Part shown: positions 12,355-24,900 of the stretch, piece by piece
Layout of the letters: each line of letters starts with the position of its first letter
Numbering within the stretch: the first letter of the stretch is position 1
From: Avena insularis
Lineage: Eukaryota; Streptophyta; Magnoliopsida; Poales; Poaceae
Length of the DNA stretch: 64,000 bases
Assembly (NCBI GenBank): GCA_023614405.1
Contig: CM042694.1
Location: forward strand, 482,705,392 to 482,769,391
Direction: 5' to 3'
Position numbers and translations under genes: made by a program
Notes under the pieces: generated by a model
Seen by the model: the letters and a program-made list of their open reading frames with translations, nothing else
What the model was told of the DNA's origin: nothing
The model's database searches: none

Positions 12355-13143
12355 CATGATGATCGAACCATCTTGGACTCAACCGTACATCACATATCTT
12401 CTCAGCAAGAGGCTGTCTGACGACCCGACTGACGCGCGACACATCGCATGGCGATCCAAGGTATTCGCCATCATCAACGGCGAACTATACAAGCGCAACA
12501 TCACAAGAGTACTCCAACGGTGCGTCTCCAACACGGACGGAAGGGCCGTCCTCCTCGACATACATGAAAGGACTTGCAGACACCATGCCGGCAGTCATGC
12601 CCTCGTCGCCAAAGCTCTACGAGCTGGATTTTACTGGCCCACGGCCACACGTGACGCCAAGGACATAGTCCAGAGATGCAACGCTTGTCAGCGATTCGTG
12701 GACAAACCACACACACCTGACGCGGAACTCCGGCCAATACCATTGGCTTGGCCCTTCGCGCAATGGGGACTCGACATGGTCGGCAAGCTCCCAAAGTCCT
12801 CACGAGGAGGCTACGTCTACCTCTTGGTCGCAGTCGACAAATTCACCAAATGGATAGAGGCCATACCAGTGACAAACCAGTCAGGAGCCAGTACCGTCAA
12901 GTTCTTCGAGTCCATTGTCTATCGCTTCGGAGTGCCACACAACATCATCACGAGCAATGGAATGAACTTCACCTCTAAGGAGTTCCACGGTTTCTGCGAA
13001 AACCTGGGAATCAACATAAGTTATGCCTCTGTAGCTCATCCACAGACCAACGGTCAAGTCAAAAAGGCCAACGGCCTCGTCTGCGGCGGAATCAAGAAGA
13101 GACTCCTTCGGCCACTCGAAAGGGCCACCGGATGTTGGCCAGA
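12355..13143 (+). pseudogene. Tat1 integrase, N-terminal zinc finger and catalytic core (first part)
   Basis: Integrase would insert Tat1 cDNA into the chromosome. Joining 4286 to 12355 keeps the frame and gives MMIEPSWTQPY, a typical Tat linker. The zinc finger is present (HERTCRHHAGSH then CNACQRF). In the core the first aspartate is visible in WGLDMVGKLPK, but the second is replaced by serine (IITSNGMNF, normally with aspartate before NG). The glutamate position reads GQVKKANG, where a glutamate is usual. Two of the three metal-binding residues are therefore lost. The domain is cut at 13143 by E2 and resumes at 26595. Confidence 0.85.
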
Positions 13144-16100
13144 TGTAACTACCTCGGTGAATTACGCTCTTAGTTACATGCCTAGATGAGCGAAAGTGGT
13201 TAAAATAGTACGGTGGGGCCCAGGGGCCACTCACAGGTAGACCTTGCGGCCGTCCTAACCACTTCCAAAACATCGGGACAAGAACGAGCGGCGTAATCGG
13301 CAGGCGAAGGGATCAACTACATACACAAGTGAGTATGTATGCAAGCCACCATACAACTGTTCACAGAGCCATTCCATCTAAAAGAAATAGAAATATTGCA
13401 TACACGGCAAGATCCAAATATCCTAGATAGAGATAATATTTTAGGATAGCTCCTCATACATCAAACATCAGAGTATCAGGCGGAAGCGGAAAACAAGATC
13501 CGAGTACGGATAAGAAGCAAATCAGCATAAGATGCCCCATAAATAAACACATCCCGCCCATAGATCTCACGGATCCCCGTTCCCGGAATCTCTACACCGC
13601 GTGATCGTTGCCAACATCGTCCGTCTCCTCCACCCAGTATCCATCTTGCAAGTACACCTGTTCATCTGAATCAAACAATTTATCATGTGAGACCCTAGGG
13701 GTACTATATGTATGCAAGCATGTGGTAGTGCTTGCCTGGCAGCTCAGTTGAAGCGAGAGTCGGATCTGGGTAGTGCTCCTGGGATTCCTGATATATCCCC
13801 TGCTCGGCGTCTATTCAAAGAAGAACCAAACAAACAAGGGCCAACATAAATAGAGTGCACAAGCATATGAATTAAAATGCGGCAAGCAAACAAGCATGCC
13901 ATGATGAATGATGCACAATTTACATGGCAATAAAGTAGCATGGCATGGGTGAGGTGTGGGGTACAAGAATAAAGCATTTTATTAAGTTTTAGTCATGTTT
14001 AGCTCTCATAACACTTGCTGTATACTTTATATTTGTACAATGCATGCTGCAATTCAGAACAAGGAATGCATAGTTAGAACGGTCTCGTCGTGCTGATCGA
14101 TTTAGACATATTATTTGTCAAATTTAGAGTTATAGATTTAAAGTTATTAATTTATTAAGAAAAGGGCATTTTATTGTAATTTTAATCATCTCGAAAATTT
14201 AAAGTGTTCAATTAATATCTTGAATAGCATATTTGAATTCCTCACATTTTTCTGATTCCAAAACATATATCATTTGTGTTATTTGGATTTATACTTTAAA
14301 AGTTATTTAAAACAGATTTGAATTTATCTTTAAGCATTTTCTGAAATCATTTTATTTAAACAGAAAAACGTCAGGACTTTTTACACCCAAACAGAACTAG
14401 CCTAAGGCACTGACGGGTGGGGCCACTACTGACTGGGCGGAGCCAACGCGCATAAACTTTTCTCATCGTGAACACAACCAGCCTCATACACCGACCGGTG
14501 GGTCCGACGCAGAAAGCGGCCCACGCGGCAGCGGGCGAACAGGAGGGCGCCACGCGGCACGGCGGAGAATGCGGGTTAGGGTTTACGAAAACACGAGGGC
14601 TTTACAGCAAAAAGGTTGAAGGGGCTGACCGGTGGGGCCTGGTGTACCGTGGGTTGAACAGCAAAAGGCGCAAGGGGGTATGTCCAAAAAAAGGGCGCGA
14701 CTGTGGATCTTCCTGTTCTGTGGACGGGTCGATGCTCGACAGCGGGGCGGTGCGCGGCGCGGGGTCGAACCCGTGACCTGCGGCGTGCACGCAGAGGGGC
14801 GGAGCCGCTACGGTAGGATGTGGTTGCTGGTAGGGAGCGGGTAGGCAGCTAGATAAACGGTTGCGCGACGCCCAGCAAGAAGACGACGGCGAACCCGCCG
14901 TGCACAGAGGGCGTTCGTCGTCGTGATCTGCTCGTCTAGGAAGAGAAAAACGACGGGAGGTTGCCAGAGAGGTGCAGCAGCTCACCGGGAAATCGACAGT
15001 GGTGGTGGAATGGGCCGAGGTGCAGGGGATCAGCGACGGAGCTAGCGGACCAGAGCTAGGGTTTTCTTGTCGGCTCGTCGGCGTTTCGCGTGGCTAGGTC
15101 TTCTCCTCCTTCTCTGCGGGTACAGGGGCATCACAGGAGCTCGACTCATCCTTCCTCGACACCCAAATCTCCTCACCATCGGCTTGAACAAGGAGGGGAA
15201 GGTGTGGCCGACGATGCTCGGAGTTGGAGAGGAACAACGACAGGCAGGTGGTGGGGAGAAGAAGGCGAGGCCCTGGGGATCTGGGGTTCCTACCAGACGA
15301 GGGAGAGGGAGTAGATAGGGACGGGAGAGAGAGGGGGATGCCGTGGGGCTCGGGGTGGATAAAGGTGGCTTCGACCACCTTTCCTTCTCCTTCACATGCT
15401 CGCCGTGGTGGCCAGGGCAGGGCAGGTGTAGGGCTGCCAGGTGGGCCAGGGCGCGGTCAAGGAGGGACAGGGTCGGGTAGGCCCTTTGTGGTAGAGAGAG
15501 AGAAAGGAGAGGGGAGGCTCGTGTGTAGCTAGGACTAGCCTCGGCTAGGGTTTAGGGTTGGGCTTGGTTAGGTTAGGGAAGGAGGGGTGGCTAGGCAGGT
15601 TAGGGTGGTGGTAGATGATTAGGTTGGAGAGGGGATTAGGGAGAGGGAGTAGATATGATCCACTTGATCCAGCATGGATGGAGGGTGAAAAGGAGAGAAA
15701 GGTGAGGTCCGGGGTGAGGGGTAGATGGGGTGGTGGTGTGGTGTATCTAGGTGTAGATTTGTTTTCTTTCATTTCCATTTGATTTTATTTGAATTTTGAT
15801 CCATCCAAAATCCATTCAAAACAACTAAAAGAAAAAGAAAGGAAGGGGATAAAAGGGGGCAATCCTTGCATGGGGCATGCATGCATTAAATGCAATGTTG
15901 CTAGTTGTGTAAACAACTAGTTTTAATAAGAATTCAAGTTTAGATTATTTTCCAAATTTGGTTATGAAAGCCTTCCAACACATATGGTATATTCAAATCA
16001 TGGTCATGCATGAACAAGAATGTGGCCCATGCTAGTGGGTAGATACCACTATTATTATCATCTAGCCACACCATAGTTCAAACATGATCCTAATTCAACA

Positions 16101-16625
16101 GACCACATGTGAGCTGAGATCACTAGCTCACATGGTATAAAAGGTGGCAAGCATGCTCCCATACACAATATTGTGAAAACAATTCTAGCCATGGTATGGA
16201 AGCATGTAGAGAGTAGAGGGAACCATCCTCAATTATTTATGAGCTAGATATAAATACCAAAAGAAGAACATGGGCTCATATATAATTAAGATGGTGGAGA
16301 TGATGGATGGAAACAAAATAAGGGTGGTGGAATTATGAGGTGGTGACAAAGAAAGGTGGTAGGGTGGAATAAAAGATATGCCCCCAACCCAACTTGGGCA
16401 TCAAGCATTTATCAAGATTCAAATACAATATATCAAGAGCCAAATATAATTAATAATGCATATGAGAGAAGAACCAAATGAAAAGGTTTTATATGATGCT
16501 CAAATGCAAGGTGGCATGATGACATGAGCATGATATAATTATGATGCAACAATTATATGTAGGAAGTAACCATTATATTACTAGACCATGTAGCATTACA
16601 TATGTTAGATAGATGGGATGCTACA
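13144..16625 (-). repeat. E2 3' LTR (left, 3482 bp, internally deleted)
   Basis: It matches the right LTR along its length but lacks about 1.13 kb present there between two GGTACT copies; here a single GGTACT stands at about 13699-13704. The GC-rich part near 14390-15540 has several long ORFs on both strands. They are repeated and broken between the two LTRs and are not taken as genes. Confidence 0.9.
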
Positions 16626-16637
16626 ACTCTCCCCACT
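16626..16637 (-). other. E2 polypurine tract
   Basis: Minus strand AGTGGGGAGAGT directly adjoins the left LTR, the expected plus-strand primer site. Confidence 0.8.
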
Positions 16638-16661
16638 AAACAGGAATCTCGCCCCGAGATT

Positions 16662-19600
16662 CTAGGAAGAAGAAGAAGACACGAAGAGGGTAGGATACTT
16701 GGCATGGAGCTCATCCTCACGTTCCCAAGTGGCTTCATCAACGGAATGGTGCGACCACTGCACCTTGCAGAACTTGATGGACTTGTTGTGAGTCCTTCTT
16801 TCTACGACTTCAAGGATTTTTGTGGGGTGTTCTTGATAAGACAGGTCTTCTTGGAGATTGATAAGCTCATTGTCCATGGTCCCGCCGGGATCCTTGAAGC
16901 ACTTCTTGAGTTGAGAGATGTGGAAAACATCATGGACCTTGAGTTTTTCAGGAAGCTCAAGAGCATAAGCAACTTCTCCTCTTCTTCCACAAATTTTGAA
17001 AGGATCAATGTATCTAGGAGCTAGCTTTCCTTTGATACCAAAGCAGTGCGTGCCTCTCATGGGAGTGACACGAAGGTAAACGAGATCACCAGGGACATAC
17101 TCCATGTCTGTGTGCTTTCTGTCATAGTTGCTCTTCTGGCGACTTTGAGCAACCTTCAGATTTTCATGAATGATGTGAACCTTCTCCTCCGCTTGAGTTA
17201 CAATGTCGGGGCCAAACAATGTTCTTTCACCTGCGCCCGACCAACCAATCGGAGTTCTGCACTTGCGACCATAGAGAGCCTCAAATGGTGCCATCTTTAG
17301 ACTTTTCTGGAAGCTGTTGTTGTAAGAGAATTCAGCATAAGGAAGACATTCTTCCCACTTCATGCTGAAAGAGATGACGCAAGCACGGAGCATATCTTCC
17401 AGAATCTGATTGATCCTTTCGACTTGTCCTTGCGACTGAGGGTGGTAAGCTGTGCTGAAGTTCAATTTTGTCCCCAAAGCATTTTGGAAACTTCCCCAGA
17501 ACTTGGAAGTGAAGATGCTTCCACGGTCTGAACTTATCTCAAGAGGAACTCCATACAGAGAGACAATTCTGTTGATATAGTGCTCAACCAACTGAATTGC
17601 AGAAATTGTTTCCTTGACGGGAAAGAAGTGAGCCACTTTAGAAATCCTGTCAATGACAACAAAGATTGCATTGTTGCCCTTCTGCAAGCTTGGAAAACCA
17701 GTGATGAAGTCCATCTCTACTTTCTCCCATTTCCATTCCGGAGGTTTCAATGGCTGTAGAAGACCGGAAGGTTTCTGATGAACAGCTTTAACTCTACGGC
17801 AGACATCACACTCCGAGACATACTTGGCACAATATCGTTTCAACCCAGGCCACCAATATTGTGTTTTCAAGTCCATGTACATCTTAGTGCTTCCAGGGTG
17901 GATAGAAAGAACAGAATCATGCGCCTCCTTGAGAACTTGCTCTCTCAAACCTGGGTAGTTCGGAACAAACATCCGGTGTTCAAAGAAAAGAGTGCCTTGG
18001 TCGTCGACGTGGAAGGACTCATACTTCAGAAGCTGAATGTTGGAGATGATCTTTTTAGTGTACAGGTCACCAAGTTGAATGGAGCGAACTTTTTCTTCTA
18101 AGAGAGGGGTTGCCAGAAGGTTCAGAAGATACCCTTGATCCACAATTTCAAGGTTGAGCTGGCGGAATTCCTCGCACAAGAGAGGCTGTTGTTCTTCCAC
18201 CATGAGGTTGCTAGCATAAGCTTTGCGGCTGAGGGCATCGGCCATCACATTAGCTTTGCTCGGAGTGTAGTTGATGGTCAAATCGAAATCATTAATTGCT
18301 TCAATCCACCTCCTCTGACGAAGGTTGATATCAGGCTGTGGGAAGATATACTTCAGACTCTTGTGATCAGAAAAGATTTCACAACGGTTGCCAAGCAAGT
18401 AGTGCCTCCATATTTTCAAAGCAAAGACAACTGCTGCGAGTTCAAGGTCATGAGTTGGATAGTTGATCTCATGCGTCTTCAACTATCGAGAGGCATAAGC
18501 AACAACTTGTTTTTCTTGCATAAGGACTGCACCCAATCCTTGCAATGAGGCGTCACAGAATATCTGGAAAGGCTTTGATGTATCAGGAGGAATCAAGACT
18601 GATGTGGAAGTGAGCTTCTCTTTGAGTGTTTCAAAGCTTGCTTGACATGCAGGAGTCCAAAGGTATTTCTTGCCTTTCTTGAGGAGATCGGTAAGAGGCT
18701 TCGCAATCTTCGAGAAGTTCTGAACGAAGCGACGGCAGTAACTAGCCAAACCAAGGAAACTCCGGACTTCTTTGACATTTATGGGAGGAAGCTAGTCAAC
18801 AATTGTCTTCTGTTTAGGTTGTGGCAATGCCCTTGGCAGAGATAACGTGACCAAGGTAGGTGACTTCAGGCAGCCAGAACTCACATTTGGAGAACTTTGC
18901 ATACAGGCGGTTCTCACGAAGCTTGTTTAGGACACACCGAAGGTGTTCTTCATGTTCTTCCTTTAACTTAGAATAGACTAGGATGTCATCCAGATAGACC
19001 ACAACGAACTTATCAAGATACTCCATGAAAACCGAGTTCATAAGCCTCGAGAAGGTGGCAGGTGCGTTGGTGAGACCGAAAGACATGACCGTGTACTCAT
19101 ACAGGCCATAGCGGGTGGTGAAAGCTGTTTTAGGAACATCTTCCTTGCGAATCTTGATTTGATGATATCCACTTCTCAAATCAAGCTTAGAGAATACCAT
19201 ATCTCCAGCTAGCTGATCGAAGAGATCATTAATCCGCGGAAGGGGATATTTATTCTTGATGGTTTTAGCATTGAGAGCCCGATAGTCAACACAAAGTCTA
19301 TCAGTCTTGTCTCGCTTCTTCACAAAGATGGTTGGGATACCCCAAGAAGAAGTACTGTGCTGAATGAAACCCAACTTCTCTTGTTCATCAAGCTGACGTT
19401 TGAGTTCAGCCAACTCAGCAGGACCCATTTTATAAGGCCGCTTGGAGATAGGAGCGGTACCAGGTTCAAGCTCAATCACAAACTCGACCTCACGGCCAGG
19501 AGGCATACCCGGTAACTCTTCAGGAAAAACATCTGGGAACTCACAGACCACCGGAACACTCTGAATAGCTTCCATAGCATCATCATTCAGAGCCGCCAAA

Positions 19601-21111
19601 GAGAAAAGCTGAATTGTAGGAGTCAGACTTGGAGAAAAGACTATATGACCTTCAGGAATTTTCAGAGAAACCGAGCGTTCAGCACAATCAATCACAGCCG
19701 CATTTGCTGTTAACCAATCCATGCCCAAGATAACATCAATGTCAGAATTGCCCAGAATAATTAAGGATGCCGAGAACGAAGAACCACCAATCTCAATTTG
19801 ATTGCCATGGCTGATTTTAGAAGATGCCATTGTTGCTCCAGGAGAAAGGACCATTAACCGCTTAGGGAGAGGATCCATAGCTAACTCATTCTCATTTGCA
19901 AATTTGTGAGAAACAAAAGAATGTGATGCACCAGAATCAAACAGAACTCTTGCAGGAACTGAGTTAACAGGAAGAATACCCATCACAACTCCAGGTGCAT
20001 GCTCAGCTTGAGCGGCGTTGACACAGTTGGCACAAGCAACAGTAGACCCGGGCTTGGTGTTGATGTTGAGAGCCCGAGGTGGAGGTGCACGAACCATAGA
20101 AGAGCTTGTCGCAGGTCTTGGAGGTGGTGGAGGAAGAGCTTTGTTGTTCATTGGACAATTCCAGTGTTGATGCCCAGTGTTTCCACAAGTGTAACAAGCA
20201 CCAGGTGGACGTGGAGCAATGTAGCCAGGGACTCCGCCAGGCGCTCTAGGGTAGTTGTGGTTGTAGCCCCTGGGAGCAGCAGTGAAGGAGTTTGGTGGCC
20301 TTGCCGCGTAGCTTGAAGGTCTTGGTGGAGCCGGGAGCGGCGGTGGGGTGTTAGGAACCCAGACACAGCGCTTAGAAGGAGCTGACATAGCTGAAGAGCT
20401 TGCTGCATCGCGGTTGTGTTTCTTTGACTCCTCAAACACTTGCCTACTTGCTTCTTCCTGCAGAGCTGTATGTTGGAGTTCCAGAAAAGACCCCGGCCTT
20501 GCATGAGTGATTGCATATTTGATTGATGCATTGAGCCCTTGTCTGAACCTCTTTTGCTTCTTCTTGTCATCAGATATCTCATTGCCACCATACCGAGAAA
20601 GGTTCATGGAGTTTCTGATATAGGTATTGACATTGTCATTGCCCTGCTTGAGGTTGAGAAACACTTCCTTCATCCTATCCATGACAATTTCTGACAGATA
20701 TTGCTCTTTGAATGCTCCAGTGAACTGTTCCCAAGTAGGCTGAAAACCAGTGTAGTTTGCCTTCAAGTAATTCTCCCACCACAGAGCTGCATCTCCCTTC
20801 AGAAGGTGAGTGGCACATTTTACCCATTCTTGCTCAGGAACATCAGCAGTCACCAGTAACCTTGACATCTCACGCAACCAATCAGCAGCATCAAGTGGTT
20901 GATCAGACAGCTCAAATTGGCATGGGTTGAACTTCAGGAAGCTCTTGATGTCTCCTCGCTTGGGAGGTGGAGGTAGCGGAACAAACTCATTCCTCCTGAC
21001 ACTTTCTTCAAATCGTTGCTGGTTCTGCTGCATTGTACCCAAGGTATTAGCAATGCCTTACAGCCCCGATTCAGGTGGTATGTCCTCCTCAGAACGGCGT
21101 GGTGGTGCCAT
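16662..21111 (-). pseudogene. E2 gag-pol polyprotein (two nonsense codons, one frameshift)
   Basis: The likely start is ATG 21109-21111 (MAPPRRSEEDIPPESGL), followed at once by a stop at 21058-21060. The body then runs open to 18814. Gag comes first. A CCHC zinc knuckle ([14 protein letters not shown]) lies near residue 280, counting from 21042, and the protease motif [10 protein letters not shown] near 369. RT follows, with VDYRALN and catalytic [11 protein letters not shown] near residue 683. A frameshift near 18820 moves the frame before GLASYCRRF. RNase H carries a stop at 18483-18485 ([17 protein letters not shown], probably CAG to TAG). Integrase is complete: zinc finger, D in MDFITGFP, D in SSDRGSIF, E in GQVERINQ. 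The tail ([17 protein letters not shown]) matches a chromodomain. Confidence 0.92.
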
Positions 21112-21978
21112 CCTGCGATTGATATAAAACACAAGTCAGTACCATAATGGAGAATAATAATAATCCAAAATAGTACCAAGATGGAATTAACCAAGATTTA
21201 AAGGATACAAATTACTAAGATGATATTAAAATATCAACAAAGTTCAAAGCACTTAGAAGATATTAAGCATATCGCACACGACTGAACAAGGAGTCTGGTA
21301 CACAAGCTAACAAAGAAAAAATTTCCGCAAATTTCGGCATTACAATACCACTATATGGGCAAAACCACTTAACGAATCAAGATTAGTAACTCTACCAATT
21401 CAATATACAAAAGCAAATGACAAGAGTAGTGGTATGGTCGCGACTCCATCCCGCACTCAAATCATTACTCCGCACATGAATAAGTAAAACACATATCCCA
21501 ACACCTTCTTCTTAAGATGAACCTAGAGATTAGTAACTACGGAAATGAACACCCCAAACAAGATAACGCCGGATAACAAAGAGTAGGACAGATCGCACCG
21601 GTATACAACGAATCAGATAGATCGTGTCGGTTTACAAAGGCCTGTCGGTATGGAATGTACCGACAGTTGATAACCAAAAGGCAGATAGAGATAACAAGTT
21701 GGATGCAACAGATCAGATAGACAAGGAATTCACACACACACACACACACTCACACAACCTATGGTACTACGGAACCTAGAACACGTGAATCCTAGTTTGA
21801 ATTTTAGAAGAGGATTGAAAACGTTACACTTCCTTACCAGAAAAGGATGGGTGGGTGGGTAAGAAGCAAAATGGAAGCAGTCCTACTCTCACGTTTTGTT
21901 TTTCCCTAGTATACATAACTACCAAAATATTTACTAGACTGACAACGACCATTTGGCTGAGACCCTGAAGGGCGGGAT
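21112..21978 (-). other. E2 5' leader
   Basis: About 870 bases lie between the primer site and the polyprotein start. I see no coding sequence, only the short CA repeat at 21731-21748. A long leader is usual in large gypsy elements. Confidence 0.65.
21731..21750. repeat. (CA)n microsatellite in the E2 leader
   Basis: About nine CA units are interrupted once by CT. It could be polymorphic between E2 copies. Confidence 0.85.
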
Positions 21979-21991
21979 GGCTCTGATACCA
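21979..21991 (-). other. E2 primer binding site (initiator tRNA-Met type)
   Basis: The minus strand reads TGGTATCAGAGCC two bases inside the 5' LTR, the standard plant initiator-methionine tRNA primer site. Confidence 0.9.
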
Positions 21992-21993
21992 AT

Positions 21994-24900
21994 TGTAGCT
22001 ACCTCGGTGAATTACGCTCTTAGTTACATGCCTGGATGAGAGAAAGTGGTTAAAATAGTACGGTGGGGCCCAGGGGCCACTCACGAGTAGAACCTTGCGC
22101 GTCTAACCACTTCCGAACATCGGGACAAGAACGAAGCGTGTCAAAGCGAAGGGATCAACTACATACACAAGTGAGTATGTATGCAAGCCACCATACAACT
22201 GTTCACAGATCCATTCCATCTAAAAGAAATAGAAATATTGCAACACCATACGACAAGATCCAAATATCCTAGATAGAGATAATATTTTAGGATAGCTCCT
22301 CATACATCAAACATCAGAGTATCAGGCGGAAGCGGAAAACAAGATCCGAGTACGGATAAGTAGCAAATCGGCATAAGATGCCCCATAAATAAACACATCC
22401 CGCCCACAGATCTCACGGATCCCCGTTCCCGGAATCTCTACACCGCGTGATCGTTGCCAACATCGTCCGTCTCCTCCACCCAGTATCCATCTTGCGAGTA
22501 CACCTGTTCATCTGAATCAAACAATTTATCGTGTGAGACCCTAGGGGTACTCAGCAAGTCTGTATGCCTCTAAAGGGGACATAAACCTGGGGTGACACAA
22601 TTGCAGCAAAAGATAATAACTAACAAGTCTATAGATACTCGCTAACCATCTGCCCAACCAATGAAAGACGGATGTTCGTTAATTAGTAACAACAGTTATA
22701 ACAGTATAATTAACAGATCCATCCTCCTTCTCGCTTACCAACGAGAAAGCGGACGAACAACCCATCCATTGGCAGTTTTATTAACCATTCCATGAGTATT
22801 GCACTATTTACTAGTCAAGTACTTAGTCAAATTAATAGCGGTACTTTAGTTATACTTGTCTATGATCGAGAAACTGTGCTCCAAGTCGTCCATAACCGCG
22901 GACACGGCTTTCAGAAAGATTTACCCTGCAGGGGTGCACAAATAGCAACACACACTCGATCAACCTCGGAAAAACCAACTCAAAACCCAACGAGGCATTC
23001 TCGACAAAGCGATCACAGGATTCAGAAATATTTCAGGGGGCCACCCCATTAAGCTACCCGCAACGAAGTTAGCCAGCTCCGAGACGGACCCAAGGTTAGC
23101 GTCAATGGCTGTAAACGACTGGGAACCCGAAAGTGTGACTGGGCTTGTCGATACCGCAAAAACACTCCGCAGCCAAAACAGTACAGGTGCTCCTCGCACA
23201 ATCTTAAATAAAGCAGTAAAGCATGGCATAAGTACAGGATAGTAATAAAGCCCCAAACTACTTTGTGGCCCCAAGAAATAAGAATGAATTAGGCTCTGGC
23301 TCAGGGGGTCCATAAGGCCTCCCGGATATGGATAGTGCGAATAGTCAAGGAACAGGAATCAAGTACTCGGGTCCTACGGGACACAAGTGAGCATGAAGAA
23401 CCAAATAGCAGATATTGCTCATCGGTGCCACTTTCATTAGTTATCCTATTACTACTCAGGTTAAGTTGTTTAGGTACCTCATTATCCATCAGACACTCAC
23501 ATACCCTACACATGTTGTTCTACGACCCGCATGGCTCAAACAACTCTTGTAGTAATGGCTCATGGGATGGAGGAACAAGCTTCGGTGGGGTTTAAAAGTA
23601 AAGGCTATGCAGTACTTGGGATTCAATTTAATGCAATCACGACTCAATGATGCAAGAATAAGATAGAGGCAATAGGTACTATATGTATGCAAGCATGTGG
23701 TAGTGCTTGCCTGGCAGCTCAGTTGAAGCGAGTCGATCTGGTAGTGCTCACAGGGTTCCTGATATATCCCCTTCTCGGTGTCTATTCGAAGAAGAACCAA
23801 ACAAACAAGGGCAAACATAAATAGAGTGCACAAGCATATAAATTAAAATGCGGCAAGCAAACAAGCATACCATGATGAATGATGCACAATTTACATGGCA
23901 ATAAAGTAGCATGGCATGGGTGAGGTGTGGGGTACAAGAATAAAGCATTTTATTAAGTTTTAGTCATGTTTGGCTCTCATAACACTTGCTGTATACTTTA
24001 TATTTGTACGATGCATGCTGCAATTCAGAATAAGGAATGCATAGTTAGAACAGGCTCGTCGCGCTGATCGATTTAGACATATTATTTGTCAAATTTGGAG
24101 TTATAGATTTAAAGTTATTAATTTATTAAGAAAAGGGCATTTTATTGTAATTTTAATCATCTCGAAAATTTAAAGTGTTCAATTAATATCTTGAATAACA
24201 TATTTGAATTCCTCACATTTTTATGATTCCAAAACATATATCATTTGTGTTATTTGGATTTATACTTTAAAAGTTATTTAAAACATATTTGAATTTATCT
24301 TTAAGCATTTTCTGAAATCATTCTATTTAAACAGAAAAACGTCAAGACTTTTTACACCCAGACAGAACTAGCCTAAGGCATTGACGGGTGGGGCCGCTGC
24401 TGACTGGGCGGAGCCAACATGCAGAAACTTTTCTCACCGCGAACACAGCCAGCCTCATACACCGACCGGCCGTGGTCTGGCGTGAAAGCCCCACGACAAT
24501 GACGAAGCAGGAGGGTGGCACGCGGCACGGCGGGGACTGCGGGTTAGGGTTTACAAAAACGCGAGGGCTTTATGGCAAAAAGGTTAAAGGGGCTGACCGG
24601 TGGGGCCTGGTGTACCGCGGGTTGAACAACAAAAGGCGCAAGGGGGTACGTGCAAAAAAAAGGGCGCGGTACTGTGGATCTTCCCGTTCTGTGGACGGGT
24701 CGATGCTCGACAGCGGGGCGGTGCGCGGCGCGGGGTCGAACCCGCGACCTGCGGCGCGCGTGCAGAGGGGTGGAGCCGCTGCGGTAGGATGTGGTTGCTG
24801 GTAGGGAGCGGGTAGGCAGCTAGATAAACGGTTGCACGACGCCCAGCGAGAAGACGACGGCGAACCAGCCGTGCACAGAGGGCGTTCGTCGCCGTGATCT

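Noticed and set aside
15042..15532. Overlapping ORFs on both strands
   Set aside because: GC-rich E2 LTR sequence; open frames on several strands at once indicate base composition, not coding.
15546..15563. Telomere-like TAGGGTTTAGGG
   Set aside because: Only two units, inside an E2 LTR and degraded in the other LTR; a chance telo-box at most.
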